From contig JAYRYZ010000001.1 in NCBI GenBank assembly GCA_041916775.1, positions 248,001 through 312,000 on the forward strand: a DNA stretch of 64,000 nt, given 5' to 3'. This stretch comes from UBA2357 sp041916775. GTDB taxonomy: Bacteria; Pseudomonadota; Gammaproteobacteria; Burkholderiales; Rhodocyclaceae. The position numbers and the translations under genes were made by a program. Of the stretch, positions 34,041-42,450 are shown one piece after another; position 1 is the first letter of the stretch; each line of letters begins with the position of its first letter. The notes beneath the pieces were generated by a model. The model was not told where the DNA came from and did no database searches. It saw nothing but the letters and a program-made list of their open reading frames with translations.

Positions 34041-34922
34041 ATGAAAGGCATCATCCTCGCCGGCGGTTCCGGCACCCGGCTGTATCCGGCCACACTGGCG
34101 GTCAGCAAGCAACTGCTGCCGATCTACGACAAGCCGATGATCTACTACCCGCTCAGTACCCTGATGCTGGCGGGGATCCGCGACATTCTGGTGATCTCCA
34201 CGCCGCAGGACACGCCGCGCTTCGAGCAGCTGCTGGGCGATGGCGCGCAGTGGGGTTTGTCGCTGCAGTATGCGGTGCAACCCAGCCCGGACGGGCTCGC
34301 ACAGGCCTTCATCATCGGGCGCGACTTCGTCGGAAACGGGCCGAGTGCGCTGGTGCTGGGTGACAACATCTTCTACGGCCACGACCTGCACACCAAGCTC
34401 GGGCGTGCGGTGGCGCGCGAGCGCGGCGCGACGGTGTTCGCCTACCATGTGCATGACCCGGAGCGCTATGGCGTGGTGGCCTTCGACGCCGAGGGGCGGG
34501 CGACCTCGCTGGAGGAGAAGCCGCGCGTGCCCAAGAGCAACTATGCGGTCACCGGGCTCTACTTCTACGACAACCAGGTCGTGGACATGGCGCGTGAGCT
34601 CAAGCCATCCGCGCGCGGCGAGCTCGAGATCACCGACATCAACCGGCTCTACCTGGAGCAGGGCTCGCTCAGCGTCGAGATGATGGGGCGCGGCTACGCC
34701 TGGCTGGATACTGGCACCCATGAGAGCATGCTCGAGGCGAGCAACTTCATCGAGACCATCGAGCATCGCCAGGGTCTGAAAGTGGCGTGCCCGGAGGAGA
34801 TCGCCTTTCGCAAGGGTTTCATCGGCGCGGCGGAGATCGAAAAGCTCGCGCAGCCGCTGGCGAAGAACGCCTACGGCCAATATCTGCTACGCATGCTGAA
34901 GGATACCGGCCCGGCATTCTGA
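34041..34922 (+). CDS. rfbA: glucose-1-phosphate thymidylyltransferase
   Basis: A 293-residue nucleotidyltransferase. ILAGGSGTRLYPATLAVSKQ is the dTTP-binding signature, LVLGDNIFYGHDL holds the metal Asp, and AWLDTGTHESMLEAS follows. Makes dTDP-glucose, the committed step of dTDP-L-rhamnose synthesis. Start at 34041 with GGAG nine bases upstream; a GTG at 34032 is less likely. Last gene of the operon; the Uma2 gene after it is convergent. Confidence 0.96.
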   Translation: MKGIILAGGSGTRLYPATLAVSKQLLPIYDKPMIYYPLSTLMLAGIRDILVISTPQDTPRFEQLLGDGAQWGLSLQYAVQPSPDGLAQAFIIGRDFVGNGPSALVLGDNIFYGHDLHTKLGRAVARERGATVFAYHVHDPERYGVVAFDAEGRATSLEEKPRVPKSNYAVTGLYFYDNQVVDMARELKPSARGELEITDINRLYLEQGSLSVEMMGRGYAWLDTGTHESMLEASNFIETIEHRQGLKVACPEEIAFRKGFIGAAEIEKLAQPLAKNAYGQYLLRMLKDTGPAF

Positions 34923-34955
34923 GCGAAGGCCGGGCCGTCGTTTGCCGGTAAGCTC

Positions 34956-35573
34956 TCAGCCGCCGGCGCCCTCGGTGGGCGCCGTGCCTACGGTGTCCTC
35001 AATCGCCTCGAGCCCTTCGAAGAGGCTGTCGAAACGCCCGGTGAAGCCGATGCTGGCGAACTCGAACGTGCCATCCGCCTCGGTGAAGGGGTAGAGCACC
35101 CAATGGCCGGTCGCATCGCGGCGGAAGACTTCGACTGTCCGCAACCGCGGGGAGACCAGGACGTACTCCTGAAGGCTCGTGAGGCTGCGGTAAGCTGAGA
35201 ATTTTGCCCCGCGGTCGTACGCCTCTGTGGACTTCGACAGGATCTCGATCACCAGCAGTGGATGGCGCTTGACGTACGCAGCGTCGCGCCCCTGATCCCG
35301 CGAGTCGCAGCTGACGAACAGATCCGGATAGAAGATGCAATTGGCCGCATCGACCGCGAGCTTCATGTCCGAGGGGTAAAGGCGGCAAGCCTTGCCCCGC
35401 ACATGGGGCAGAAGGGCCGCCGAGAGATTAAGTGCAACGGCAGCATGCGCATCCGAGACACCCACCATCGCGAACACCTCACCATCGACGAACTCGTGCC
35501 GCTCGGGCTGAGCCTGTTCCCAAAGCAGAAAATCATCGACCCGGTATTCAACCTTGCGTTGTGGAAGATTCAT
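34956..35573 (-). CDS. Uma2-family (DUF820) nuclease-like protein, copy 3
   Basis: A 205-residue Uma2 protein: WEQAQPERHEFVDGEVFAMVG, FYPDLFVSCDSRDQG with the metal Asp, and PLLVIEILSKSTEAYDRGAK with Glu and Lys. Start at 35573 (MNLPQRKVEY). Sits alone between rfbA and the acyltransferase genes. The similarity to copy 1 (same VSCD, EAYDRGAK/AAYDRGTK, YVLV/YLLV blocks) suggests related insertions. Role unknown. Confidence 0.85.
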   Translation of the reverse strand: MNLPQRKVEYRVDDFLLWEQAQPERHEFVDGEVFAMVGVSDAHAAVALNLSAALLPHVRGKACRLYPSDMKLAVDAANCIFYPDLFVSCDSRDQGRDAAYVKRHPLLVIEILSKSTEAYDRGAKFSAYRSLTSLQEYVLVSPRLRTVEVFRRDATGHWVLYPFTEADGTFEFASIGFTGRFDSLFEGLEAIEDTVGTAPTEGAGG

Positions 35574-35610
35574 CGCTTCGGTTCCCGTAAGTGCATGTCG
35601 TCCCAATAGC

Positions 35611-36402
35611 TTACCCCTGCCCCAACACCCCCGCAATCACCGCCTCCCGAGCGTCCGCGGCGATCTCGCGGCGGTGTCGGCCGGTGTCGGTGGGGATCGC
35701 CGAGAAGGTCTGCAGCCGCGCCACCAGCTGCGGCTCTGCGGCGATCGCGCGCACGCACGCGGCCAGGCTGAGGTCGCCGATATAGGCCGGCGCCAGGCTA
35801 AGGCGGCCGTCCGGCGTCTCGTAGCGCAGCGCCAGCGCCTGGATCGGCTGGCCACACTCGATCGCAGGCTGCAGCAGCGCGGCGTGGAAATGCAGCACCT
35901 GGGTACCGTCGGTGGTGGTGCCCTCGGGAAACACCCCCACCATCCGGCCCGTCTGCAGCAGGGCGGCGATCTGGGCGTTCACCTGTTTCGCATGGCCGCG
36001 GCTGCCGCGCTGCAGGAAGATCGTGTCGTTTCGTGCCGCCAGCCAGCCGATCAGCGGCCAGCCGCGCACTTCTGCCTTGGAGACGAACGCGGTGGGGGCG
36101 AGCGCGTTGATGGCGAAGATGTCCAGCCACGATACATGGTTGGCCACCAGCAAGCTGCCGGGCTCGACCGGTGAGCCGGCATGCTCCAGCCGGATCGCGA
36201 GCAGCGCGAGCATGCGTCGCGACCAGCGCTGGCGCAGGCGACGGTGGGTGTCGGGCCGGGTCAGCGGATAGACCATAAGACAGGTGAGGAGGCCCGCCAC
36301 CAGGTGCAGGCACAGGCGCACGATGCGCCATGCACTGCGCAGCCGTGCGGCGAGCGGGCGCGGCTGCGTCGGCGACGCCTCGCTGTCGAGGACGCGTTGC
36401 AA
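35611..36402 (-). CDS. 1-acylglycerol-phosphate-type acyltransferase (OlsA/PlsC-like)
   Basis: About 263 residues. The acyltransferase motif NHVSWLD (His-x4-Asp) is present, followed by FVSKAEVRGWPLIGWL and VFPEGTTTDGTQVL (motif III). A hydrophobic segment (LCLHLVAGLLTCLMVY) anchors it to the inner membrane. No ATG exists near the upstream gene end; the TTG at 36402 is the most plausible start, so the N terminus is uncertain. The upstream GNAT gene, 23 bp away, resembles OlsB, so the pair could perform the O- and N-acylation of ornithine lipid. A simple lysophosphatidic acid acyltransferase is the alternative. Confidence 0.78.
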   Translation of the reverse strand: MQRVLDSEASPTQPRPLAARLRSAWRIVRLCLHLVAGLLTCLMVYPLTRPDTHRRLRQRWSRRMLALLAIRLEHAGSPVEPGSLLVANHVSWLDIFAINALAPTAFVSKAEVRGWPLIGWLAARNDTIFLQRGSRGHAKQVNAQIAALLQTGRMVGVFPEGTTTDGTQVLHFHAALLQPAIECGQPIQALALRYETPDGRLSLAPAYIGDLSLAACVRAIAAEPQLVARLQTFSAIPTDTGRHRREIAADAREAVIAGVLGQG

Positions 36403-36425
36403 CTCTTCAGGGGTGTGCGGTGCGT

Positions 36426-37184
36426 TCAGTCGTGGCGTCCCATGAAATGGCGGGCATATTTGTCTTCCACCCGGTTCATCGGCATCAGGATGGGCAGGTC
36501 GGCGGTGTTGAAGTCCGGATCCCACGCCGGCTCGCCGCAGATCCATGCGCCCGCGCGCAGATAGCCCTTGATCAGCGGCGGCACGTCGGCGTCGAGGTCG
36601 CTACGGAACTTGTCCAGCGGCAGCGGCGTGCGCGGGAAGACGTGATACTCCAGCGGCGCCTGGTGTTCATCCTTGAGGCGATTATACAGACTGGCTGCCA
36701 TGTGCCCGCCGTCCGCCATGCTGATCGAGGCGCAGCCGATCAGGTAGTCGTAGCGGTTTTCCTGCATGTACTTCGCGAGGCCCGACCACAGGAGCGCGAT
36801 CACCGCGCCGGTGCGGTACTCGATGTCGATGCAGGAGCGGCCGATCTCGACGATGCGGCTTCTCAGGTTCTGCAGGCGGGTGAGGTCGAATTCGTTCTCC
36901 GAGTAATAGCCGCCGACGCGGCGCGCGGCCGCGGGCGAGAGGATGCGGTAGGTGCCGACGATGCGGCCCTGGCTCTCGTCGCGCACGATGAGGTGCTCGC
37001 AGAAAGGGTCGTAGATGTCGCGGTCCACCCCCGGTGTGCGGGTGGGCAGACGTGCGCCCATCTCCTCGGCGAAGACGCGGTAGCGCAGTTTCTGCGCTTC
37101 GAGGATCTCGGTTTCGCACGCGGCGAGCCCGACATGCAGGCTGCGTTTCGGGCGGATGAAGCGTTGCTGTTCTGTCTGCAGCAT
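36426..37184 (-). CDS. GNAT N-acyltransferase of the OlsB/hemolysin-like family
   Basis: A 252-residue protein: KRSLHVGLAACETEILEAQ, LRYRVFAEEMGARL, DPFCEHLIVRDE, VEIGRSCIDIEYRTGAVI and YLIGCASISMADGG are family blocks of OlsB and the 'hemolysin-like' acyltransferases that use acyl-ACP. OlsB makes lyso-ornithine lipid from ornithine and a 3-hydroxyacyl chain. Start at 37184 (MLQTEQQ); upstream in-frame ATG at 37322 would cross the divergent promoter. A PlsC-like gene follows, as in olsBA operons. Substrate inferred from the gene pair. Confidence 0.8.
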   Translation of the reverse strand: MLQTEQQRFIRPKRSLHVGLAACETEILEAQKLRYRVFAEEMGARLPTRTPGVDRDIYDPFCEHLIVRDESQGRIVGTYRILSPAAARRVGGYYSENEFDLTRLQNLRSRIVEIGRSCIDIEYRTGAVIALLWSGLAKYMQENRYDYLIGCASISMADGGHMAASLYNRLKDEHQAPLEYHVFPRTPLPLDKFRSDLDADVPPLIKGYLRAGAWICGEPAWDPDFNTADLPILMPMNRVEDKYARHFMGRHD

Positions 37185-37283
37185 GGCCAACCTCGGTTGA
37201 AGATGAGTGCGGCCATTCTCGGGAGGCGGGATTGCAGCGACGTGATCGAACGATGACGGCACGGTTACGCCGCCCCGAGTCCT

Positions 37284-37289
37284 TATAAT
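37284..37289 (+). promoter_or_regulatory. -10 box candidate ahead of PfkB-family kinase
   Basis: A perfect TATAAT lies 26 bp before the ATG at 37315, in the 130-bp gap between divergent genes. GAGGAAG follows at 37302-37308 as a good ribosome binding site. No strong -35 is visible at the expected distance. Confidence 0.45.
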
Positions 37290-37314
37290 GCGGGTTTTGT
37301 CGAGGAAGTCGCCA

Positions 37315-38250
37315 ATGTCCATCCTGGTTTGCGGGTCGCTCGCTTACGACACGATCATGGTCTTCCCGGACCAGTTCAAGAACCACATCCTGCCCGAGCG
37401 CATCCATATCCTGAACGTCGCCTTCATGGTGCCGGACATGCGCCGCGAGTTCGGGGGTTGCGCGGGCAACATCGCCTACAACCTCAAGCTGCTGGGCGAT
37501 GATCCGCTGATCATGGCCACCGTCGGCGACGACGCAGGCGCCTATCTCGAGCGCCTGAAAATGCTCGGCTTGCGTAGTGACCATGTGCGCCAGGTGTCGG
37601 GCACCTACACCGCCCAGGCCTTCATCACCACCGACCTGGACGACAACCAGATCACCGCCTTCCACCCCGGGGCGATGATGCAGTCCCACCTCAACCGGGT
37701 GGACGACGCGCAGGGTGTCACTCTCGGCATCGTCGCGCCCGATGGCCGCGACGGCATGTTGAGCCACGTGCAGCGTTTCGCCGCGCTGGGCGTTCCTTTC
37801 GTGTTCGACCCGGGCCAGGGTTTGCCGATGTTCTCCGGCGAAGAGCTCGTCACGTGCCTGCGGCTCGCGCGCTACTGCACGTTCAACGACTACGAGGCCA
37901 ACCTGCTGTGCGAGAGGACCGGGCGAAGCATCGAGGATCTCGCCGGCGAGGTCGAGGCGCTGATCGTCACCCTCGGTGGCGAAGGCTCGCGCATCTACGC
38001 CGATGGTGCGGTCATCGACATCCCCGTGGCGCCGGCTGCTGCGCTGTCCGATCCGACCGGCTGCGGCGACGCCTACCGCGCCGGTCTGCTGCATGGCATC
38101 TCGCAGGGCTATGACTGGCTGACGGTGGGTCGGTTGGCCTCGGTGATGGGTTCGATCAAGATCGCGAGCCGTGGCGGGCAGAATCATCGCCCGACGCGCG
38201 CGGACATCGCCGCGCATTTTGCCGCGGCCTACGGTGCGCAGCCCTGGTAG
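37315..38250 (+). CDS. PfkB-family carbohydrate/nucleoside kinase
   Basis: A 311-residue ribokinase-fold kinase. ILVCGSLAYDTIMVF opens it, EFGGCAGNIAYNLKLLG is the substrate-side glycine motif, and DPTGCGDAYRAGLLHG holds the catalytic Asp and anion hole. Members of this subgroup in beta- and gammaproteobacteria are annotated adenosine kinase or sugar kinase, and the substrate is not decided by sequence alone. Start at 37315 supported by GAGGAAG. Monocistronic; convergent with the DUF3426 gene. Confidence 0.87.
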   Translation: MSILVCGSLAYDTIMVFPDQFKNHILPERIHILNVAFMVPDMRREFGGCAGNIAYNLKLLGDDPLIMATVGDDAGAYLERLKMLGLRSDHVRQVSGTYTAQAFITTDLDDNQITAFHPGAMMQSHLNRVDDAQGVTLGIVAPDGRDGMLSHVQRFAALGVPFVFDPGQGLPMFSGEELVTCLRLARYCTFNDYEANLLCERTGRSIEDLAGEVEALIVTLGGEGSRIYADGAVIDIPVAPAAALSDPTGCGDAYRAGLLHGISQGYDWLTVGRLASVMGSIKIASRGGQNHRPTRADIAAHFAAAYGAQPW

Positions 38251-38288
38251 GCGCTTGATGTGGAGTTCCCTGGCTGCAGCAGGCAGCG

Positions 38289-39677
38289 TCAGGGGTAGAA
38301 CAGATAGAGGCGGTAGCCGACAGCGCTATCCACGCCCTCGGTGTTGAAGCCTAGCCTTACCGGAACCGTGGCGCGGGGCGCAAGTCCGTTCTCGGGCGGT
38401 GCGTCGCGCAGCCATTCATCGGGTGTGAGCACTCGCCGGATCACTGCGCGGTCGCGCGCGTCGGTGAGCGTCAGTTCGAGATGCGGCACCGTCTGAGGGA
38501 AGCTTGCGCGATTCCGGATGACGACGTTCAGCACATGGCTGTTACGCTCGCCGGGGGCGAACTCCAGATCCGAGGTCTCGATGAAGATCTCGTCGATGAC
38601 CTTGGGCAGGCCCAGCGTGCATTCCAGGTGTGCGCACATCAACTCAAGGTAGGGCCGGGTTTGCGGCCACTGGCGGGCGATCTCGTCGCGGAACAGGTAG
38701 CCGCCCTGCGCGGCCAGAAGGCCCATCAGCATGCCAAGACTGAGGCCGAGGAACCAGCGCCCGCCGGTCGTCACAGGCGGTGCCGAGCCGGCCGGACGGT
38801 AGCGGGCGCGGATGGCGTCTTCGTCCTCCTCCTCCGCGGCAACATGTTGCCGCTTGACGAAGTCCCGCGCGGAGGCGAAATCCTCAGGGGCTGCGTCGTC
38901 ATCGCGCGCCTGCGGGGGCACAGTGTCGGGATCCTGTGTTCCGGCAGCCACCGCTGCCGTCGGCGTGCTCTCTTCCCACGAAGTATCCGACAACTGCGGT
39001 GCTGGTGCCTCGTTGTCGGGCCTCTCGGACTTTCGCTCCGGCATCACGAAATGTGCTGCGAGCTCGGGCGGCAGCGATGCCCCGCGCTCTATCCATGCCC
39101 CGTCCGCGCGTGGAGCCGGGTGCGGGGCTGAGGCGGTCGGCGCCGCGAGCACGGCCTCCCGCGGCGACTCCGTATGCAGGGGCGGCAGCGCCTCGGGGAC
39201 GCCGAAAGCCAGCGGGTCGTAAGGGTCGAGGGCAGGTTCTTCGGTGGCAGGTTCTTCGCGCGTCACGGCAAACGCGGTGTCCCTGCGATCCGCATCGCCA
39301 CGCGAGCGGAAAACCGCCGGCGGCACCGACGGCTGCACGAAGTCATCGCGGCGCAGCGCATCGAGCGCAGCGGCAAAGCTCCGCGCCGGGGTGGCCTCTG
39401 GCGTCTCGGCCGACTCCGATACCGGGTCTTCGAGCACGAAGAACGGCCTCTCCTCGGTGTCGGCAGCCGGTGTCGTGGCTGCAGGTGCATGCGGCGGGCC
39501 TTCAGCCGCGCTTTGGGTCGCGTCTTCAGTCGATCTGGCAGCCGGTTCGACAAGGTTCAGGCGCGCATTGAACGGCACGAAGCAATGTCCGCAGCGCACC
39601 ATGCCGCCATGCGCATCGAGCTGTGCCGCCTGCAGGCGGAACACCGTCTGGCAGGCCGGGCAGCGGACGAGGCTCAT
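38289..39677 (-). CDS. zinc-ribbon DUF3426 membrane protein
   Basis: A 462-residue protein. N-terminal zinc ribbon with two CxxC pairs (VRCPACQTVF and VRCGHCFVPF, MJ0042 type), a long low-complexity Pro/Ala/Glu-rich stretch to about residue 300, one membrane segment (WFLGLSLGMLMGLLAAQGGYLF) and a C-terminal DUF3426 beta domain (LEFAPGERNSHVLNVVIRN). Common in betaproteobacteria directly after prmA, as here with ATGA overlap. Function unknown; a membrane-tethered sensor or adaptor is possible. Confidence 0.85.
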   Translation of the reverse strand: MSLVRCPACQTVFRLQAAQLDAHGGMVRCGHCFVPFNARLNLVEPAARSTEDATQSAAEGPPHAPAATTPAADTEERPFFVLEDPVSESAETPEATPARSFAAALDALRRDDFVQPSVPPAVFRSRGDADRRDTAFAVTREEPATEEPALDPYDPLAFGVPEALPPLHTESPREAVLAAPTASAPHPAPRADGAWIERGASLPPELAAHFVMPERKSERPDNEAPAPQLSDTSWEESTPTAAVAAGTQDPDTVPPQARDDDAAPEDFASARDFVKRQHVAAEEEDEDAIRARYRPAGSAPPVTTGGRWFLGLSLGMLMGLLAAQGGYLFRDEIARQWPQTRPYLELMCAHLECTLGLPKVIDEIFIETSDLEFAPGERNSHVLNVVIRNRASFPQTVPHLELTLTDARDRAVIRRVLTPDEWLRDAPPENGLAPRATVPVRLGFNTEGVDSAVGYRLYLFYP

Positions 39678-40576
39678 GGACTTCCGGCGTCGCGCTCGCC
39701 TTCCAGTCGCGCCCAGCCGTCGCGCACGGCTCCGACACGCAGGGCGATGTAGGGCGCGTAGGCGTCGATGACGCGTTCAGTCTGGCTGTCGAGCACGCCG
39801 GAGAGGGCGAGGCGTCCGCCCGGCGCAACCCGCGCGGCGATCGATGGCGCCAGCACGCACAGCGGGTTGGTGAGGATGTTGGCCACCACCAGGTCATAGC
39901 TGCCCGCGAGCGGTACGCCGGAATGCTGCAGCTCCAGCATCACTTGGTTGCGCTCGGCATTGTAGCGCGCGGCCTCGATCGCCTTCTCGTCGATGTCGAC
40001 GCCGAGCACGCTTGCCGCGCCCAGCTTGGCTGCGGCGATGCCCAGGATGCCCGAGCCGCAGCCGTAGTCCAGCACCCGGCTCTCCGGCCGGGTTACGCTG
40101 CAGAGCCACTCGAGGCACAGGTGCGTGGTCGGATGCGAGCCGGTGCCGAAGGCCATGCCCGGATCGAGTTCGATGTTGATTGCGGCCGGGTCGGGGGCGA
40201 CATGCCATGACGGCACGATCCACAGGCGATCCGTGATGGGGATCGGGTCGAACTGGCTCTGCGTGAGCTGTACCCAGTTCTGCTCCTCCACCGCGTCGAT
40301 CGAGAAGGCCGGAACGGCCTTCAGGCCCGCATCGGCCGAAGCTTGCGCGAGTGCCGCGGCGAGATCCGCCGTCGTGTCGAAGAGCGCGATCACGCGGCTG
40401 TGGTCCCACAGCCCGGTCGGAAGATGCCCTGGTTCGCCGAACTGGGGCTTCTCGGCGTCGGTGCCGGCGTCAGCATCCTCGATGCTCACTGACAGCGCGC
40501 CGTGCTCCATGAGGGCCTCGGAAAGCCTCTCGGCGCGTGCGGCTTCTGCCTGCAGTGTCACCGACAGCCAGCTCAT
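39674..40576 (-). CDS. prmA: ribosomal protein L11 methyltransferase
   Basis: A 300-residue SAM-dependent methyltransferase of the usual length. An N-terminal L11-binding domain (residues 1-~60) precedes LDYGCGSGILGIAAAKLGA (SAM motif I), GVDIDEKAIEAARYNAERN and the catalytic VVANILTNPLCVLAP. AFGTGSHPTTHLCLEW is another hallmark. Trimethylates L11. It overlaps accC and the DUF3426 gene by 4 bp each. Confidence 0.95.
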   Translation of the reverse strand: MSWLSVTLQAEAARAERLSEALMEHGALSVSIEDADAGTDAEKPQFGEPGHLPTGLWDHSRVIALFDTTADLAAALAQASADAGLKAVPAFSIDAVEEQNWVQLTQSQFDPIPITDRLWIVPSWHVAPDPAAINIELDPGMAFGTGSHPTTHLCLEWLCSVTRPESRVLDYGCGSGILGIAAAKLGAASVLGVDIDEKAIEAARYNAERNQVMLELQHSGVPLAGSYDLVVANILTNPLCVLAPSIAARVAPGGRLALSGVLDSQTERVIDAYAPYIALRVGAVRDGWARLEGERDAGSP

Positions 40577-41934
40577 GCCGGTTTGACTTCGTTGCGGTCG
40601 GCGAGCTTGTGCTCGAGGTAGTGGATGCTGGTGCCGCCCTCGACGAAGCGGCTATCCATCATCAGCTCCTGATGCAGCGGCACATTGGTCTTGATGCCCT
40701 CCACCAGCATCTCGGAGAGCGCGATGCGCATCCGCCGGATGGCCTGCTCGCGTGTGTCGCCGTAGGTGATCAGCTTGCCGATCATCGAGTCGTAGTAGGG
40801 CGGCACCGTGTAGCCGTTATACACATGCGAATCCACCCGTACGCCCGGCCCGCCCGGCATGTGCCAACTGGTGATACGGCCGGGGCTGGGCGTGAACTTG
40901 AAGGGGTCTTCCGCGTTGATACGACACTCCACCGCATGGCCGCGCAGCACCACCTGGCGTTGCTTGAACCACAGCTTCTCGCCCGCGGCGATGCGGATTT
41001 GTGCTTGCACGATGTCGATGCCGCTGATGAGTTCGGTCACCGGGTGTTCGACCTGTACCCGCGTGTTCATTTCGATGAAGTAGAACTCGTTGTTCTCGTA
41101 AAGAAACTCGAAGGTGCCGGCGCCGCGGTAGCCGATCTTGCGGCAGGCCTCGGCGCAGCGCTCACCGATCGCGTCGATGAGCTTGCGGTCGATGCCGGGG
41201 GCGGGCGCTTCCTCGATCACCTTCTGGTGGCGACGCTGCATGGAGCAGTCGCGCTCGCCGAGATACACCGCGTTGCCGTGCTGGTCGGCCAGCACCTGGA
41301 TCTCGATATGGCGCGGGTTCTCGAGGAATTTCTCCATATATACCATGGGGTTGCCGAAGGCGGCACCCGCCTCGGCCTGCGTGGTGGTCACAGCATTGAG
41401 CAGCGCAGCCTCGGTGTGCACCACGCGCATGCCGCGTCCGCCACCGCCGCCCGCCGCCTTGATGATCACGGGGTAGCCGATCGCGCGCGCGGTGCGCACG
41501 ATTTCCTTCGGGTCGTCGGGTAGGGCGCCCTCGGAACCGGGCACGCAGGGCACCCCCGCCGCCTTCATCGCATCCTTGGCGCTGACCTTGTCACCCATCA
41601 GGTTGATGGTCTCGGGGCGCGGCCCGATGAACACGAAGCCGGACTTCTCGACCCGCTCGGCAAACGCCGCGTTCTCCGACAGGAAACCGTAGCCGGGGTG
41701 GATCGCCTCGGCGTCGGTGACCTCTGCGGCGGAGATGATGGCGGGGACGTTGAGGTAGGAGAGGGTGGATGAGGCCGGGCCGATGCAGACGGATTCGTCT
41801 GCGAGTTTCACGTACTTCGCCTCGGTATCCGCCTCGGAGTGCACCGCCACGGTGCGGATGCCCAGTTCCCGGCAGGCGCGCAGCACGCGCAGGGCGATCT
41901 CACCGCGGTTGGCAATCAGGATCTTTTCGAACAT
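40573..41934 (-). CDS. accC: acetyl-CoA carboxylase, biotin carboxylase subunit
   Basis: A 453-residue ATP-grasp enzyme. KILIANRGEIALRVLRACREL is the family start, KAAGGGGGRGMRVVH the nucleotide loop, and MNTRVQVEHPVTE contains the catalytic Arg region. Carboxylates biotin on AccB with bicarbonate and ATP, first half of the malonyl-CoA reaction. 7 bp downstream of accB, ATGA overlap with prmA. Complete. Confidence 0.97.
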   Translation of the reverse strand: MFEKILIANRGEIALRVLRACRELGIRTVAVHSEADTEAKYVKLADESVCIGPASSTLSYLNVPAIISAAEVTDAEAIHPGYGFLSENAAFAERVEKSGFVFIGPRPETINLMGDKVSAKDAMKAAGVPCVPGSEGALPDDPKEIVRTARAIGYPVIIKAAGGGGGRGMRVVHTEAALLNAVTTTQAEAGAAFGNPMVYMEKFLENPRHIEIQVLADQHGNAVYLGERDCSMQRRHQKVIEEAPAPGIDRKLIDAIGERCAEACRKIGYRGAGTFEFLYENNEFYFIEMNTRVQVEHPVTELISGIDIVQAQIRIAAGEKLWFKQRQVVLRGHAVECRINAEDPFKFTPSPGRITSWHMPGGPGVRVDSHVYNGYTVPPYYDSMIGKLITYGDTREQAIRRMRIALSEMLVEGIKTNVPLHQELMMDSRFVEGGTSIHYLEHKLADRNEVKPA

Positions 41935-41941
41935 GGCGGGC

Positions 41942-42397
41942 TCAGCCGATCACGAACAGCGGCTGACCATACTCGACCGGCTGGCCGTTCTCGACCAGGA
42001 CGGCCTTGATCACGCCGTCGGCGTCGGATTCGATCTCGTTCATCAGCTTCATCGCTTCGATGATGCACAGGCGCTCACCGGCGGCAACCGTCTGGCCGAC
42101 GTCTGCGAACGGCTTGGCGCCGGGAGATGCCGCACGGTAGAAAGTGCCCACCATGGGCGACTTCACGATATGGCCGCTCGGCAGGGCGTCGGCGCGCGGC
42201 GCTTCCGCAGGGGCGGGGGCTGCGGCGGTTGCCGGCGGGCTGGGAGGCAGGGCGTACTGGATGGTGTGCGCCGGCGCGCTGGCCGCGGCGCCATGCTTGA
42301 CAATGCGGACCTTCTCCTCGCCCTCGGTGACTTCCAGTTCGGAAATGCCCGATTCCTGGACGAGGTCGATCAGTTTCTTGAGCTTGCGCAAATCCAT
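41942..42397 (-). CDS. accB: acetyl-CoA carboxylase biotin carboxyl carrier protein
   Basis: A 151-residue carrier. The biotinylated Lys117 lies in IEAMKLMNEIE, with the N-terminal helical KLKKLIDLVQESGISELEV and a Pro/Ala-rich linker (residues ~50-75) before the biotinyl domain that starts SPMVGTFYRA. Carries carboxybiotin between AccC and the carboxyltransferase AccAD, which is not in this window. Operon with accC and prmA. Confidence 0.97.
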   Translation of the reverse strand: MDLRKLKKLIDLVQESGISELEVTEGEEKVRIVKHGAAASAPAHTIQYALPPSPPATAAAPAPAEAPRADALPSGHIVKSPMVGTFYRAASPGAKPFADVGQTVAAGERLCIIEAMKLMNEIESDADGVIKAVLVENGQPVEYGQPLFVIG

Positions 42398-42450
42398 TTG
42401 ATTCTCCGGACGGGGCGATGCGAATCCTGCGCATCGCCGGACGAGCCTTT

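Noticed and set aside
32748..34880. A 710-codon minus-strand open frame across rfbD-rfbB-rfbA
   Set aside because: It lies opposite three intact, overlapping-free enzyme genes; its translation is rich in Arg/His/Val without domains. Long antisense frames are expected in high-GC coding DNA.
36682..38217. A 511-codon minus-strand frame opposite the PfkB kinase and in another frame of the OlsB-like gene
   Set aside because: Both real genes are recognisable in other frames; this one has no family features and crosses a promoter.
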